NCBI GenBank assembly: GCA_011087605.1
Contig: JAALLE010000045.1
Coordinates: 1-32,030 of the forward strand
Direction: 5' to 3'
Length of the DNA stretch: 32,030 nt
Source of the DNA: Hyphomicrobiales bacterium
Lineage (GTDB): Bacteria; Pseudomonadota; Alphaproteobacteria; Rhizobiales; Rhizobiaceae
Of the stretch, positions 1-7,664 are shown one piece after another; position 1 is the first letter of the stretch; every line of letters begins with the position of its first letter. The translations under genes were made by a program, and so were the position numbers. The notes under the pieces are model-generated. The model ran no database searches. It was not told the DNA's origin and saw nothing but the letters and a program-made list of their open reading frames with translations.

Positions 1-363
1 GTCTGATGGGCCGTCTATAAAAGCATCAGGTTGGGGTAGCTGGGTAGTTACAATTGCAATGCTATTCCAGACGGGGACACAATGGCTGTGATCAGACAAA
101 AAGGCGCCTATAGAGATCGGGCATAAAACACTGCCATCCGCGGGCGCCCAACCGCTGCCAAATTGGTCAAGATCCAATTCGCCAAAAGGCCGTTCGCGCT
201 TGCTTTCAAGCAAGCGAACGATATTTGCGAGATCGGACAGGCCCTGTTTGGCGAGCCAACTGGCGGCAAACCCGGCTTCTTCTGCCAATCCCCAGGAATA
301 GCCGGCTCCACGAGCGGCCTTGAAGCACAGCATCTCGGCTTCTTTGATCGAGAACTCCATCAT
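1..363 (-). CDS. DUF3726 family protein, 3' end cut by window edge
   Basis: The frame is open from the ATGATG at 363 down to base 1 (121 codons, no stop), so the C-terminus lies outside the window. The N-terminus reads MMEFSIKEAEMLCFKAARGAG followed by a YSWGLAEEAG segment and, near residue 80, LCPISIGAFLSD. From memory this is the pattern of the DUF3726 family, whose function is not known. The start codon overlaps the stop of the upstream 569-residue gene (ATGA), so translation is probably coupled and the gene is the last visible member of the korAB operon. A second ATG at 360 is equally possible as start. Only about the first half to two thirds of a family member is visible. Bases 35-53 resemble in reverse a stretch at the other end of the window (see findings), so the last 17 codons deserve caution. 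Confidence 0.72.
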   Translation of the reverse strand, partial: MMEFSIKEAEMLCFKAARGAGYSWGLAEEAGFAASWLAKQGLSDLANIVRLLESKRERPFGELDLDQFGSGWAPADGSVLCPISIGAFLSDHSHCVPVWNSIAIVTTQLPQPDAFIDGPSD

Positions 364-2069
364 TTGATATCCCGCGAGCCAGCAAAAACCCAGTCATCAG
401 CGTCCAAGTTTTCCAATTCATGGGGAAACGGCGCGTTTTGGAACATCGTGATGCGGGTCCACAAATCTGATTTCGGGTCAAAACGTGTCGCGCCAAAAAA
501 GGAAAGTTTGCAGCGCAGCATGTCGAGCGGCAAAGTTTCCTTGTGGAGGAGATTGTTGCGGATTTCGCTATAGGGAAAGTTCTGCGCCACCTGGGCCCGA
601 CGCGCGACATGACGATGTTCGGGGTGGCGGAGCAAAAAGGAAGCGAGGGTGGTGTCATCCGGCCAGCCGTCGAGATCTTTCAACATCGCCACAATATCGC
701 GCCCAACGGCAACCGGCATTTCCAGGTCTCCCATTTCGGCGAGCGTTGCTCGGTCACCAACCCGAGGTTCCAGCTTGTTTTCGGAGACATACCAATATTT
801 CGCCCGGCACTCAGGTCGCTCGAAATCAATATCCAGCGCCCAGTCGTAGACGTTTGTTACCAGCGCACGGAAATCTTTCACCATCATTGATCCGTCAATA
901 GTGAACTGAGCCCGCTCATCGGCGCTCATGGCTTCAAGCAGGTCATCTACCAATTCTCCATGGGGTTCGATGATTAGACTGACCACCAGTTCTTGCGCCT
1001 CAAGGCCCAGTGCCGATTCGGCCCATTGATAGAGCGCATCCCAGGGACCGGTTTTTGCAAGAGCACCACCATTTACCTGATCGGCCAGTAAAACCAAATC
1101 GGCCTGGAGTTGACGGATCCGCTCGGCCTGTCGCGCGTCACTGGTGTTCCATGAAAGGCATCCGTCCCGAGACTGGTCCACTAAACGGACAAATGTTTTG
1201 ATCTGCTGGTGATTTGCCGATTGCAGTGATCGTACGCGCGCCAGGGCGGTTTCGCGCGCAGAAATCCAATTATTCAACAACAGGGGATGGGTAACCAGAA
1301 ACGGCGCCATGCCGAGGCCGGTGGAATTGCCGACTCCCAATCGTCGCCGCAGTTCAGGTTCCATTACCGTTGCGGTTTCAGGAGACCGGCAGTTTGCCAG
1401 GTGCTCGACGATATCAATCGTGAATGCACGGATCATAAAAACGGTCAGCATCTCGATCTGGAAGGGCTGTGACACCTCCCGACGATTTACGATCTTGTCC
1501 CGCGATGCCGCGCCAAATTTGCCAGAACCATAAACAGCGGTTGTACGCATCAGGTAGCCGACGGCGTCTATTTTCGACCGGTCGGGTTGCCGGCCTGCTG
1601 CGAGCCGCTCAATCACGTGTTCAAACAAGCGGACGGAACGATTGGCCCGGGATAGGGTAAATTCGGTGTCCGATACCCGTCCTGCTTCCTGCTTGGGAAC
1701 CTGGTGCGAAAGGCGCTCAAGATCACTTTCGTCCGGCACACCGTCAAAAGTGGTAAAAGTCGCGTCCCATTCAGTCGCTATCGAACGATCGGATCGATTG
1801 GCCGGGTCGAGATCATGTGAAAAACACACCAGGCTGTAGCTCCGATCGGGACCACTGGCCGAATAAACACCAACACCGACGCCCTTGTCGTTCATGTTCC
1901 AGACCGGTCGGGAGAACGACCAGTTTTCCCGTTTCAACCGGCGCAGCAATGATCGCATAAAACTCAAGCGGGTCTGGTGGAATGCCCCCATGCGATCGAG
2001 CTTCATGACCTGACTTGGCGGGCGTAGATCCACTTTCAGCGGCGGATTTTGATTCAGATCCACTTCCAT
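360..2069 (-). CDS. Conserved hypothetical protein, 569 aa, operon partner of DUF3726
   Basis: I do not recognise a named domain. The protein is soluble-looking, with no signal peptide or convincing membrane segment. It has several Arg-rich stretches near the N-terminus (around residues 33-50), and a mixed helical centre (residues 190-320) with YLMRTTAVYGSGKFG and FMIRAFTIDIVEHL motifs. The C-terminal part is acidic and rich in Trp and Asp. The ATG at 2069 is preceded by a strong GGAGGG ribosome binding site about seven bases upstream, which fixes the start. It follows the aldehyde dehydrogenase by 58 bases and overlaps the DUF3726 start by 4 bases. I have the impression that this protein and DUF3726 travel together in alphaproteobacteria, but that is memory, not evidence here. 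A role in the same catabolic pathway or in maturation of one of its enzymes is only an inference from position. Confidence 0.8.
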   Translation of the reverse strand: MEVDLNQNPPLKVDLRPPSQVMKLDRMGAFHQTRLSFMRSLLRRLKRENWSFSRPVWNMNDKGVGVGVYSASGPDRSYSLVCFSHDLDPANRSDRSIATEWDATFTTFDGVPDESDLERLSHQVPKQEAGRVSDTEFTLSRANRSVRLFEHVIERLAAGRQPDRSKIDAVGYLMRTTAVYGSGKFGAASRDKIVNRREVSQPFQIEMLTVFMIRAFTIDIVEHLANCRSPETATVMEPELRRRLGVGNSTGLGMAPFLVTHPLLLNNWISARETALARVRSLQSANHQQIKTFVRLVDQSRDGCLSWNTSDARQAERIRQLQADLVLLADQVNGGALAKTGPWDALYQWAESALGLEAQELVVSLIIEPHGELVDDLLEAMSADERAQFTIDGSMMVKDFRALVTNVYDWALDIDFERPECRAKYWYVSENKLEPRVGDRATLAEMGDLEMPVAVGRDIVAMLKDLDGWPDDTTLASFLLRHPEHRHVARRAQVAQNFPYSEIRNNLLHKETLPLDMLRCKLSFFGATRFDPKSDLWTRITMFQNAPFPHELENLDADDWVFAGSRDIK

Positions 2070-2127
2070 GATCTATCCCTCCACCGGTTTGTAGGCGTGC
2101 TGTTGAAGAATATTCATCCGGTACATG

Positions 2128-3579
2128 CTATTCCGGGATTCCCGATGCGATATAGGAGGTTTTTACAGTGGTGTAGAATTCTTCAGCGTAACGCCCCTGC
2201 TCGCGCGGGCCGTATGAACTGTCACCACGACCACCGAACGGCACGTGATAATCGGTGCCAGCCGTTGCCAGGTTGACCATCACGCAACCAGTTTTGGCGT
2301 TGCGGCGAAAATGGCTCGCCCGTGCCAGACTGCGGGTGATGATTCCCGATGTGAGCCCAAAATTGGTGTCATTGACGGTGGAGAGCGCCTCTTCGTAGCA
2401 ACCAACTTTGATCACGCTGGCAATCGGTGCAAACATTTCCTCACGATTTATGCGCCAGTCGTTCGAAGTTCCGGCCACCACAGCCGGGGTCATGTAATAA
2501 CCGCTTGTATCGCGCTCCTCCTTTTCACCCCCGCATAGAATTTCACCGCCCTCTTTGCGTGCCAGGTTGATGTAGGCGAGATTCTCGTTCAACTGAGTTT
2601 CACTGACAACCGGTCCGATTTGTGTGCCCTCTTTCAAAGCGTGGTCGACCACCATTGCCCCAGTGGCGGCAGTTAGTTTGTCTACAAACTGGTCATGGAT
2701 CGCGGCATGAACAATGAGGCGTGAAGAGGCTGTGCATTTTTGTCCGGTGCCGCCAAATGCGCCGCCAAGCGCACAGGCAATTGCGATGTCCATGTCACCG
2801 TCATCCATGATTGCGAGGGCGTTTTTCGACCCCATTTCCATTTGAACTTTGGTCAGGTTTTGAACCGCCGAAGCGGCGATTTCCTTGCCCACGGGGACGG
2901 ATCCGGTGAAGCTGACGGCATCGATATCCGGACTTTCAACCAATTGTTGTCCAACCTCGCCACCGGGGCCCATAACCAGATTGAAGAGGCCGTTTGGCAA
3001 ATCCTGTCTGGAAATAATCTCGGCCAGGGCAACCGCGGAGGCGGGCACCAGATTTGCCGGTTTCCAGATCACCGAATTGCCAAAGGCCAAAGCGGGGGCA
3101 ATTTTCCACACGGCGGTGGCGGTGGGGAAATTCCAGGGGCTGATTATGGCCACAACCCCCACAGGCTCACGCCGTACATCAATCTCGATGCCGGGCCGCA
3201 CACTGTCTGCTGTATCGCCAATTTGACGCAGTACTTCCGCAGCGTAATAGGTGAAAAATTGGCCGGCGCGAAAGACTTCGCCTTTGCCTTCTGCCAACGG
3301 CTTGCCTTCCTCTCGACTCAACAATTCGCCCAACTCCGCAGAGCGGGCCATAAGTTCACTGCCGATTGCCAACAGCACATTCTGACGGTGCTCCAACCCA
3401 ACTTTGGCCCACTGACGTTGGGCATGGTTGGCGGCATCGAGGGCACGTGCCAATTGGGCTGAGTCTGCCTGGGCAAAGTGTCCAATTGTGTCCGATAAAT
3501 CAGACGGATTGATGTTGGCGATGGTGCTTGGGCCAGTCACCCAGTCGCCGGCAATGAAATTGGATGTACGATCGGTCAC
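2128..3579 (-). CDS. Aldehyde dehydrogenase, 2-oxoglutarate semialdehyde dehydrogenase type
   Basis: NAD(P)-dependent aldehyde dehydrogenase of normal length (483 aa). The catalytic glutamate is in MEMGSKN, the nucleophilic cysteine in GQKCTASSR, and the NAD-binding fold has FTGSVPVG and SPWNFPTA. The C-terminal signature TAGTDYHVPFGGRGDSSYG followed by PREQGRYAEEFYTTVK is the one I associate with alpha-ketoglutaric semialdehyde dehydrogenases (2,5-dioxopentanoate to 2-oxoglutarate), which end hydroxyproline, pentose and hexarate pathways. The start is a GTG at 3579 with AAAGGA six bases upstream; there is no in-frame ATG near it. If the assignment is right, its product would be the substrate of the KorAB enzyme encoded in the same operon, which makes a coherent pair. 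The exact aldehyde cannot be fixed from sequence; betaine aldehyde or another small aldehyde remains possible. Confidence 0.9.
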   Translation of the reverse strand: MTDRTSNFIAGDWVTGPSTIANINPSDLSDTIGHFAQADSAQLARALDAANHAQRQWAKVGLEHRQNVLLAIGSELMARSAELGELLSREEGKPLAEGKGEVFRAGQFFTYYAAEVLRQIGDTADSVRPGIEIDVRREPVGVVAIISPWNFPTATAVWKIAPALAFGNSVIWKPANLVPASAVALAEIISRQDLPNGLFNLVMGPGGEVGQQLVESPDIDAVSFTGSVPVGKEIAASAVQNLTKVQMEMGSKNALAIMDDGDMDIAIACALGGAFGGTGQKCTASSRLIVHAAIHDQFVDKLTAATGAMVVDHALKEGTQIGPVVSETQLNENLAYINLARKEGGEILCGGEKEERDTSGYYMTPAVVAGTSNDWRINREEMFAPIASVIKVGCYEEALSTVNDTNFGLTSGIITRSLARASHFRRNAKTGCVMVNLATAGTDYHVPFGGRGDSSYGPREQGRYAEEFYTTVKTSYIASGIPE

Positions 3580-3596
3580 GGTTCATCCTTTGATGA

Positions 3597-3740
3597 CTAG
3601 ATTTTCGGTTTTAAAAAGGGGGTGGAATTTATCTGCACCCACGGCTCTGTGTTTCTAAAAAATGCGGTCCGCCTATCCAACTCGCCAGGATTGGCATCAA
3701 ACCCTATGCCCTTATCCTCTGTATCCACAGGGTGCATCAT
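3597..3740 (-). CDS. Small hypothetical protein, 47 aa, fills the operon gap
   Basis: This frame starts with ATGATG at 3740, its first base being the last base of the upstream stop (TGATG), and ends with TAG at 3597-3599. That is 17 bases before the GTG of the aldehyde dehydrogenase gene. The product begins MMHPVDTEDKGIGFDANPGE and continues with LDRRTAFFRNTEPWVQINST and a basic tail PFLKPKI. It is hydrophilic, with no signal peptide or metal motif. The frame occupies almost the entire 160-base interval, otherwise a strange gap in a closely packed operon, and both junctions look translationally coupled. I do not know a family for it. It is too short for most gene callers. A role as a small subunit or adaptor of one of the neighbouring enzymes is speculation; conservation of the frame would settle whether it is real. 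Confidence 0.5.
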   Translation of the reverse strand: MMHPVDTEDKGIGFDANPGELDRRTAFFRNTEPWVQINSTPFLKPKI

Positions 3741-4201
3741 CAGTGGACTCGATGCTGTTTGTCAGTGGGGGCTTCTCGTCCAAAGGAAATCGCCAATCTG
3801 TTCCAGGCATTCATCGATAGAACAATAAAGGTGAGATCGACAATCTCGACTTCAGAAAAGTGGTCTTTCAACTTTTCAAACCGGGCATCTGATTCGTCGC
3901 CCATGTTGATATTTGTGACGGATTCGGCCCAGGCGAATGCAGCAATTTCTGCGACTGAAAACAGTGTGGCGGCTTGCCACTGCGCCAGTGCGTCAATTCG
4001 CTCCTGAGGCTCGCCCAGCAAGATCGATTGTTTTGAATGAACATCAATGCAATAGGTGCACCCGTTGATTTGGGAGACGAGAACTTCAATCAGGCGGCGC
4101 AGGCGTTGAGAAATACTGCAGGTATCTGAATACCGATTCAACCCGGTCAGAGCCTCAACTGCTCCCGGCGCAACCGTTCGGTATTCCATACGCAGCGTCA
4201 T
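3740..4201 (-). CDS. Carboxymuconolactone decarboxylase / AhpD-like protein
   Basis: 153 residues from the ATG at 4201, which lies 4 bases after the ferredoxin stop. A longer frame reaching 4321 would overlap the ferredoxin gene and is not credible. The core holds E39, C48, C51 and H55 in the arrangement E-x8-C-x2-C-x3-H (CTYCIDVH), the proton relay and redox-active cysteine pair of the AhpD/CMD fold. Members act as alkylhydroperoxidases or thiol-disulfide partners; true decarboxylases usually lack the CxxC. I therefore favour a peroxidase or redox role, perhaps protecting the oxygen-sensitive KorAB/ferredoxin system. The stop overlaps the start of the 47-codon frame. It is transcribed with korA-korB-ferredoxin upstream. 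Confidence 0.85.
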   Translation of the reverse strand: MTLRMEYRTVAPGAVEALTGLNRYSDTCSISQRLRRLIEVLVSQINGCTYCIDVHSKQSILLGEPQERIDALAQWQAATLFSVAEIAAFAWAESVTNINMGDESDARFEKLKDHFSEVEIVDLTFIVLSMNAWNRLAISFGREAPTDKQHRVH

Positions 4202-4205
4202 AGGC

Positions 4206-4538
4206 TCAGCCTTCGCCGGGATTTCTGGAAAGAAGCTCCAGCTTGTTTTCAACGTCTTTCCATTTTTCCGCGTCGGGGGGCGGGTCTTTCTGGTCGACGA
4301 TAACGGGCCAGATATTCGCAAGCTCGGTGTTTAATTCAAGCCATTTGGCCGCTTCCGGCTCGGTGTCCGCCAAAATTGCATCCACCGGGCATTCCGGCTC
4401 ACACACACCACAATCGATGCATTCATCCGGGTGAATCACCAGCATGTTTTCGCCTTCGTAGAAACAGTCAACCGGGCAGACGGCCACACAATCCGTGTGT
4501 TTGCATTTGATGCAACTCTCGGTGACGACATATGTCAT
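4206..4538 (-). CDS. fdxA: 7Fe ferredoxin (3Fe-4S + 4Fe-4S)
   Basis: A 110-residue FdxA-type ferredoxin. Cysteines at 9, 12, 17, 21, 25, 40, 43, 46 and 50 match, one residue shifted, the nine cysteines of Azotobacter ferredoxin I. By that comparison C9, C17 and C50 would hold the [3Fe-4S] cluster, C21, C40, C43 and C46 the [4Fe-4S] cluster, and C12 and C25 would be free. The acidic C-terminal tail with WPVIV is typical of the family. It lies 41 bases after korB in the same direction, so it is the likely electron acceptor of KorAB. It could also take electrons from the FAD-less molybdenum enzyme encoded divergently; that part is inference. The ATG at 4538 has only a weak purine-rich site upstream. 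Confidence 0.93.
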   Translation of the reverse strand: MTYVVTESCIKCKHTDCVAVCPVDCFYEGENMLVIHPDECIDCGVCEPECPVDAILADTEPEAAKWLELNTELANIWPVIVDQKDPPPDAEKWKDVENKLELLSRNPGEG

Positions 4539-4579
4539 TAGCGCGCTTTCTTGTTAAAATTCTTCTGGTTTGGTTGGGT

Positions 4580-5587
4580 TCAGTTTTTCACGGCCCAGGT
4601 CTCGCCGGAATTCAATATGGCTTTGAGTTTTTGCGCCCGGACATCAGCCGACACTGTTTCATCGGGCATCAGATCGTTGTGGGTGGGAAGCTGGATATCG
4701 CGGAGCACACCAATCACCTCCGGCATTTGTGGATGCTGCATTTCCGCAAGCATCTGTGCAACAGCGCTTGTATCGGCCTTTTCGTCGTGAACCAAAAGAT
4801 CGTCTTCGCCATAGTCTTCACCAAGCGAGATCACTTCGAGTTCGGTCCCATTGAGCCGGATCCCCTTGTCGCGTTGCTTGCCGAACACAAGCGGTTGTCC
4901 TTGTGCAATTTCGACCGTGTGGTCATCTCGAATTGTCGAATTCTTGGCAAAGTCAAATGCTCCGTCATTGAAAATGTGGCAATTTTGATAAATCTCAACA
5001 AAGGCCGAGCCACGATGAGCCGCGGTCCTTCGAAGAATTTCGCCCAGGTGTTTGGCATTTGTGTCCACCGAACGGGCGACGAAGGTTGCATTGCTGGCAA
5101 GGGCAATCTTCAATGGATGCAGAGGCTGGTGAACAGTTCCCATCGGTGTCGAACTGGTGACCAGCCCGGGAGGTGAAGTGGGTGAGAATTGGCCTTTGGT
5201 CAGGCCGTAAATTCGATTGTTGAACAGCAGGATTTTGATGTCGACGTTGCGGCGAAGGGCGTGCAGCAGGTGGGTGCATCCAATACTGAGAGCGTCTCCG
5301 TCTCCAGTCACGACCCATACCTGCAGGTCAGGGCGCGTGCGTTTGAGTCCGGTCGCAATCGCAGGTGCCCGACCGTGTATGCCATGCATACCAAAGGTTT
5401 CGAGATAATACGGGAAGCGACTTGAACAACCAATTCCTGAGACAAATGCAACGTCCTCAGGATTAACACCCAGAGTCGGCAGAATTTTTTTCATTTGCGC
5501 GAAGATGGCAAAGTCACCGCAACCCGGGCACCAGCGAACTTCCTGGTCGCTGGCGAAATCAGCTTTGATTTTTTCCACAGCCGACAT
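4580..5587 (-). CDS. korB: 2-oxoacid:ferredoxin oxidoreductase, beta subunit
   Basis: 335 residues from the ATG at 5587, chosen over an upstream frame start because GGAG lies a few bases before it and the N-terminus MSAVEKIKADFASDQEVRWC fits the family. It contains the CPGCGD cluster-binding motif near the N-terminus and the thiamine diphosphate/Mg motif VTGDGDALSIGCTHLLHALR followed by NNRIYGLTKGQFSPTS. The last stretch is characteristic of KorB-type 2-oxoglutarate:ferredoxin oxidoreductases. The complex converts 2-oxoglutarate and CoA to succinyl-CoA and CO2 with reduction of ferredoxin. The start lies 1 base beyond the korA stop, so the two subunits are translationally coupled. Substrate preference among 2-oxoacids cannot be read with certainty. 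Confidence 0.93.
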   Translation of the reverse strand: MSAVEKIKADFASDQEVRWCPGCGDFAIFAQMKKILPTLGVNPEDVAFVSGIGCSSRFPYYLETFGMHGIHGRAPAIATGLKRTRPDLQVWVVTGDGDALSIGCTHLLHALRRNVDIKILLFNNRIYGLTKGQFSPTSPPGLVTSSTPMGTVHQPLHPLKIALASNATFVARSVDTNAKHLGEILRRTAAHRGSAFVEIYQNCHIFNDGAFDFAKNSTIRDDHTVEIAQGQPLVFGKQRDKGIRLNGTELEVISLGEDYGEDDLLVHDEKADTSAVAQMLAEMQHPQMPEVIGVLRDIQLPTHNDLMPDETVSADVRAQKLKAILNSGETWAVKN

Positions 5588-5588
5588 C

Positions 5589-7457
5589 TTAATTCTCCTG
5601 TCCAAGGTTTGCACTAATTGCCGTCTTCACATCTTCAATCCAGAAGGGCTGTCCGCGCACCTTGTTCAGACCGGTGGCGTTCACGAGATATTCTGCACGC
5701 AGCAATTGTCTGAGTTGCCCGGTGTTCAACTCGGCCACCAACACACGATCAAAACCATTCAGCATAGCACCAAGTTCCGCTGGAAAAGGGTTGAGGTGCC
5801 TCAGATGAAGGTGAGAAACTTTCTGCCCGGTTTCTCGGGACTGCTTGACCGCTTCGCGGCATGTGCCAAGCGTTCCACCCCAGCTGACGACCAGCAGGTC
5901 CCCTGTGGAATCTCCGTAGATTTCGACAGGTGAAAACAATTGTTGCGCGTTCGCCACTTTATCCGACCGTATTTGCACCATGGTCTCGTGGTTTTCTGGG
6001 TCATAGCTGATTGCACCCGTACCATTTTCTTTTTCAATGCCGCCGATTCTGTGGGTCAGGCCCGCTGTGCCAGGAAGTGCCCACGGGCGAGATAGCAAGT
6101 CATCGCGTTGGTAAGGCAGGAATGGCGTGTCGTCGGTTTTTACGCCGGGGTGTTCAATTTCGATGGGCTCAAGCCCGTCTATGTCGGGGATCAACCAGGG
6201 TTCCGCTCCATTTGCCGTGAAGGCATCTGACAGAATCATGACCGGAGTCATGAGTTTGCAGGCGATGCGCCAGGCCTCAATCACCGTTGCAAAACAATCC
6301 GACGGTCCGCTGGCGGCCAACACCGGCATTGGTGCCTCGCCATTTCGGCCAAGTACCGCCTGGAACAAATCGGTCTGTTCCACCTTTGTGGGCAATCCGG
6401 TGCTGGGCCCGCCGCGTTGAACATTGATCACAAGCAGTGGCAATTCCAACATGACTGCATAGCCCATCGCCTCGGTCTTCAAAGCGATGCCGGGGCCACT
6501 TGAGCCTGTGGTTCCCATGGCACCACCGAAGGATGCTCCAATTGCGGAGCAGATTGCAGCGATCTCATCTTCGGCCTGGAAGGTTCTGGCGCCACATTCG
6601 GTAAAGCGGCTGACTCGATGCAAAATGTCACTGGCGGGTGTTATGGGATAGGCGCTGTAAAACAAGTCCTTGCCACTCAGATGAGCTGCCGTGGCAAGGC
6701 CGAAAGCCAGTGCCTCGTTTCCGGTCACATTGCGGTATTTGCCGGGCAGAGGAGTGGCCGCCGGTACATAATAACTGCGTTCAAATGCTTCGGTCGTTTC
6801 GCCGAAATTCCAGCCGGCATTGAGTGCAAGCTTGTCAGCATCTGCAATATCGCCCTTGAATTTTGAGTCGATAAACCGAATGGTTGCGTCCAGGCTACGG
6901 CCATACAGCCAATAGATGATACCCATTGCAAAGAAGTTGCGGCATCGGGTTGCCACCTTATGACTTACCCCTGCTTCAGCTACGGCTGCCCGGGTCTGCG
7001 AGGTAATCGGCGCCTCGACCAATTGAAATGAACTTAATGAACCGTCCTCAATTGGGTTCTGTTCGTATTTGGCCAGCCGCAGCCCCTTTGCGTCGAAGGC
7101 ATCCCCGTCCAAAATGACTGTGCCATGGGGCTTAAGATAGGAAAGATTGGATTTCAGTGCCGCTGGGTTCATGGCGACGAGAACATCGACGCTGTCCCCA
7201 GGGGTCATGACCGTCTCCGATGAAAAGTGAACCTGAAACCCACTCACGCCCGCGGGTGTCCCCTTGGGTGCCCGGATCTCGGCTGGATAATCAGGGAAGG
7301 TGGCGATATCGTTGCCGAGCAAGGCAGATGTCAGGGCCACCTGAGACCCCGCCAATTGCATTCCGTCTCCTGAATCTCCAGCGAAACGTATGACAACGGA
7401 TTTTTGTTCGGTGATCGGGCGAGGCCGACTGTCCGGTACATTTTGAACCTGTTCCAA
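5589..7457 (-). CDS. korA: 2-oxoacid:ferredoxin oxidoreductase, alpha subunit (gamma-alpha fusion)
   Basis: 622 residues in the fused order typical of KorA. A gamma domain comes first (about residues 20-210, with VVIRFAGDSGDGMQLAGSQ and FPDYPAEIRAPKGTPAGVSG). The pyrimidine-binding alpha domain follows (about residues 245-450, with YPITPASDILH, FQAEDEIAAI and TTGSSGPGIALK), and then a C-terminal transketolase-like domain. With KorB it forms the thiamine diphosphate enzyme that oxidatively decarboxylates a 2-oxoacid, most likely 2-oxoglutarate. No ATG is available: the start appears to be the TTG at 7457, with AAAAAGG about nine bases upstream. It is the first gene of the leftward operon. Its promoter and operator are at 7496-7532. 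Confidence 0.93.
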   Translation of the reverse strand: MEQVQNVPDSRPRPITEQKSVVIRFAGDSGDGMQLAGSQVALTSALLGNDIATFPDYPAEIRAPKGTPAGVSGFQVHFSSETVMTPGDSVDVLVAMNPAALKSNLSYLKPHGTVILDGDAFDAKGLRLAKYEQNPIEDGSLSSFQLVEAPITSQTRAAVAEAGVSHKVATRCRNFFAMGIIYWLYGRSLDATIRFIDSKFKGDIADADKLALNAGWNFGETTEAFERSYYVPAATPLPGKYRNVTGNEALAFGLATAAHLSGKDLFYSAYPITPASDILHRVSRFTECGARTFQAEDEIAAICSAIGASFGGAMGTTGSSGPGIALKTEAMGYAVMLELPLLVINVQRGGPSTGLPTKVEQTDLFQAVLGRNGEAPMPVLAASGPSDCFATVIEAWRIACKLMTPVMILSDAFTANGAEPWLIPDIDGLEPIEIEHPGVKTDDTPFLPYQRDDLLSRPWALPGTAGLTHRIGGIEKENGTGAISYDPENHETMVQIRSDKVANAQQLFSPVEIYGDSTGDLLVVSWGGTLGTCREAVKQSRETGQKVSHLHLRHLNPFPAELGAMLNGFDRVLVAELNTGQLRQLLRAEYLVNATGLNKVRGQPFWIEDVKTAISANLGQEN

Positions 7458-7495
7458 ATTAACTGGCCTTTTTGCAATCGGAGTTGATTTACGTG

Positions 7496-7515
7496 ATAAG
7501 TAAACGATTACTTAT
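7496..7515. promoter_or_regulatory. Operator 1, perfect 8-4-8 inverted repeat
   Basis: ATAAGTAA-ACGA-TTACTTAT, a perfect 8-bp inverted repeat with a 4-bp centre, sits across the -10 box of the korA promoter. It matches operator 2 at 18 of 20 positions when both are read in the direction of transcription. The size and symmetry suit a TetR-family dimer or pair of dimers; the tetR gene at 13517 is the obvious candidate. Confidence 0.75.
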
Positions 7516-7532
7516 AAAATCAAACACGTCAA
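7505..7532 (-). promoter_or_regulatory. Promoter of korA operon
   Basis: Reading leftward, a -35 box TTGACG (7527-7532) is followed after 16 bases by a -10 box TAATCG (7505-7510). The same layout, with the -10 preceded by TTATAAG, is seen for the divergent promoter. The inverted-repeat operator at 7496-7515 covers the -10 box. Confidence 0.55.
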
Positions 7533-7586
7533 GCCCCTGATTTGAGGATCCATCCGGCTGTGCGATATCGAAGTCGTATTCGGCAC

Positions 7587-7614
7587 TTGACAGGTGATGT
7601 GTTATAAGTAATCT
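7587..7614 (+). promoter_or_regulatory. Promoter of molybdenum oxidoreductase/TRAP operon
   Basis: A consensus -35 TTGACA (7587-7592) is followed after 16 bases by TAATCT (7609-7614). Transcription would start near 7621, giving a leader of about 45 bases before the ATG at 7665. Operator 2 overlaps the -10 box exactly as operator 1 does on the other side. Confidence 0.6.
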
Positions 7615-7623
7615 TTTACTTAC
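7604..7623. promoter_or_regulatory. Operator 2, near-perfect 8-4-8 inverted repeat
   Basis: ATAAGTAA-TCTT-TTACTTAC, one mismatch from perfect symmetry. Its centre is 108 bp from the centre of operator 1. It covers the -10 box of the rightward promoter at the same internal position as operator 1 covers that of the leftward promoter. Confidence 0.75.
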
Positions 7624-7664
7624 AAATTAAATTTGGATGTGGCGCAGCACGCCTCACAGGATTG

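Noticed and set aside
193-232. Inverted repeat CGCTTGC/GCAAGCG around a 6-base loop, possible terminator
   Set aside because: It lies inside the coding DUF3726 frame, has no T-run, and arises from codons for a leucine/serine/lysine stretch.
2740-3462. 240-codon + strand open frame opposite the aldehyde dehydrogenase
   Set aside because: It is the antisense shadow of a clear aldehyde dehydrogenase and has no family-like motif.
4202-4321. N-terminal extension of the CMD/AhpD-like protein up to 4321
   Set aside because: It overlaps the ferredoxin gene and its residues are a shifted reading of the ferredoxin; the ATG at 4201 gives the family-sized protein.
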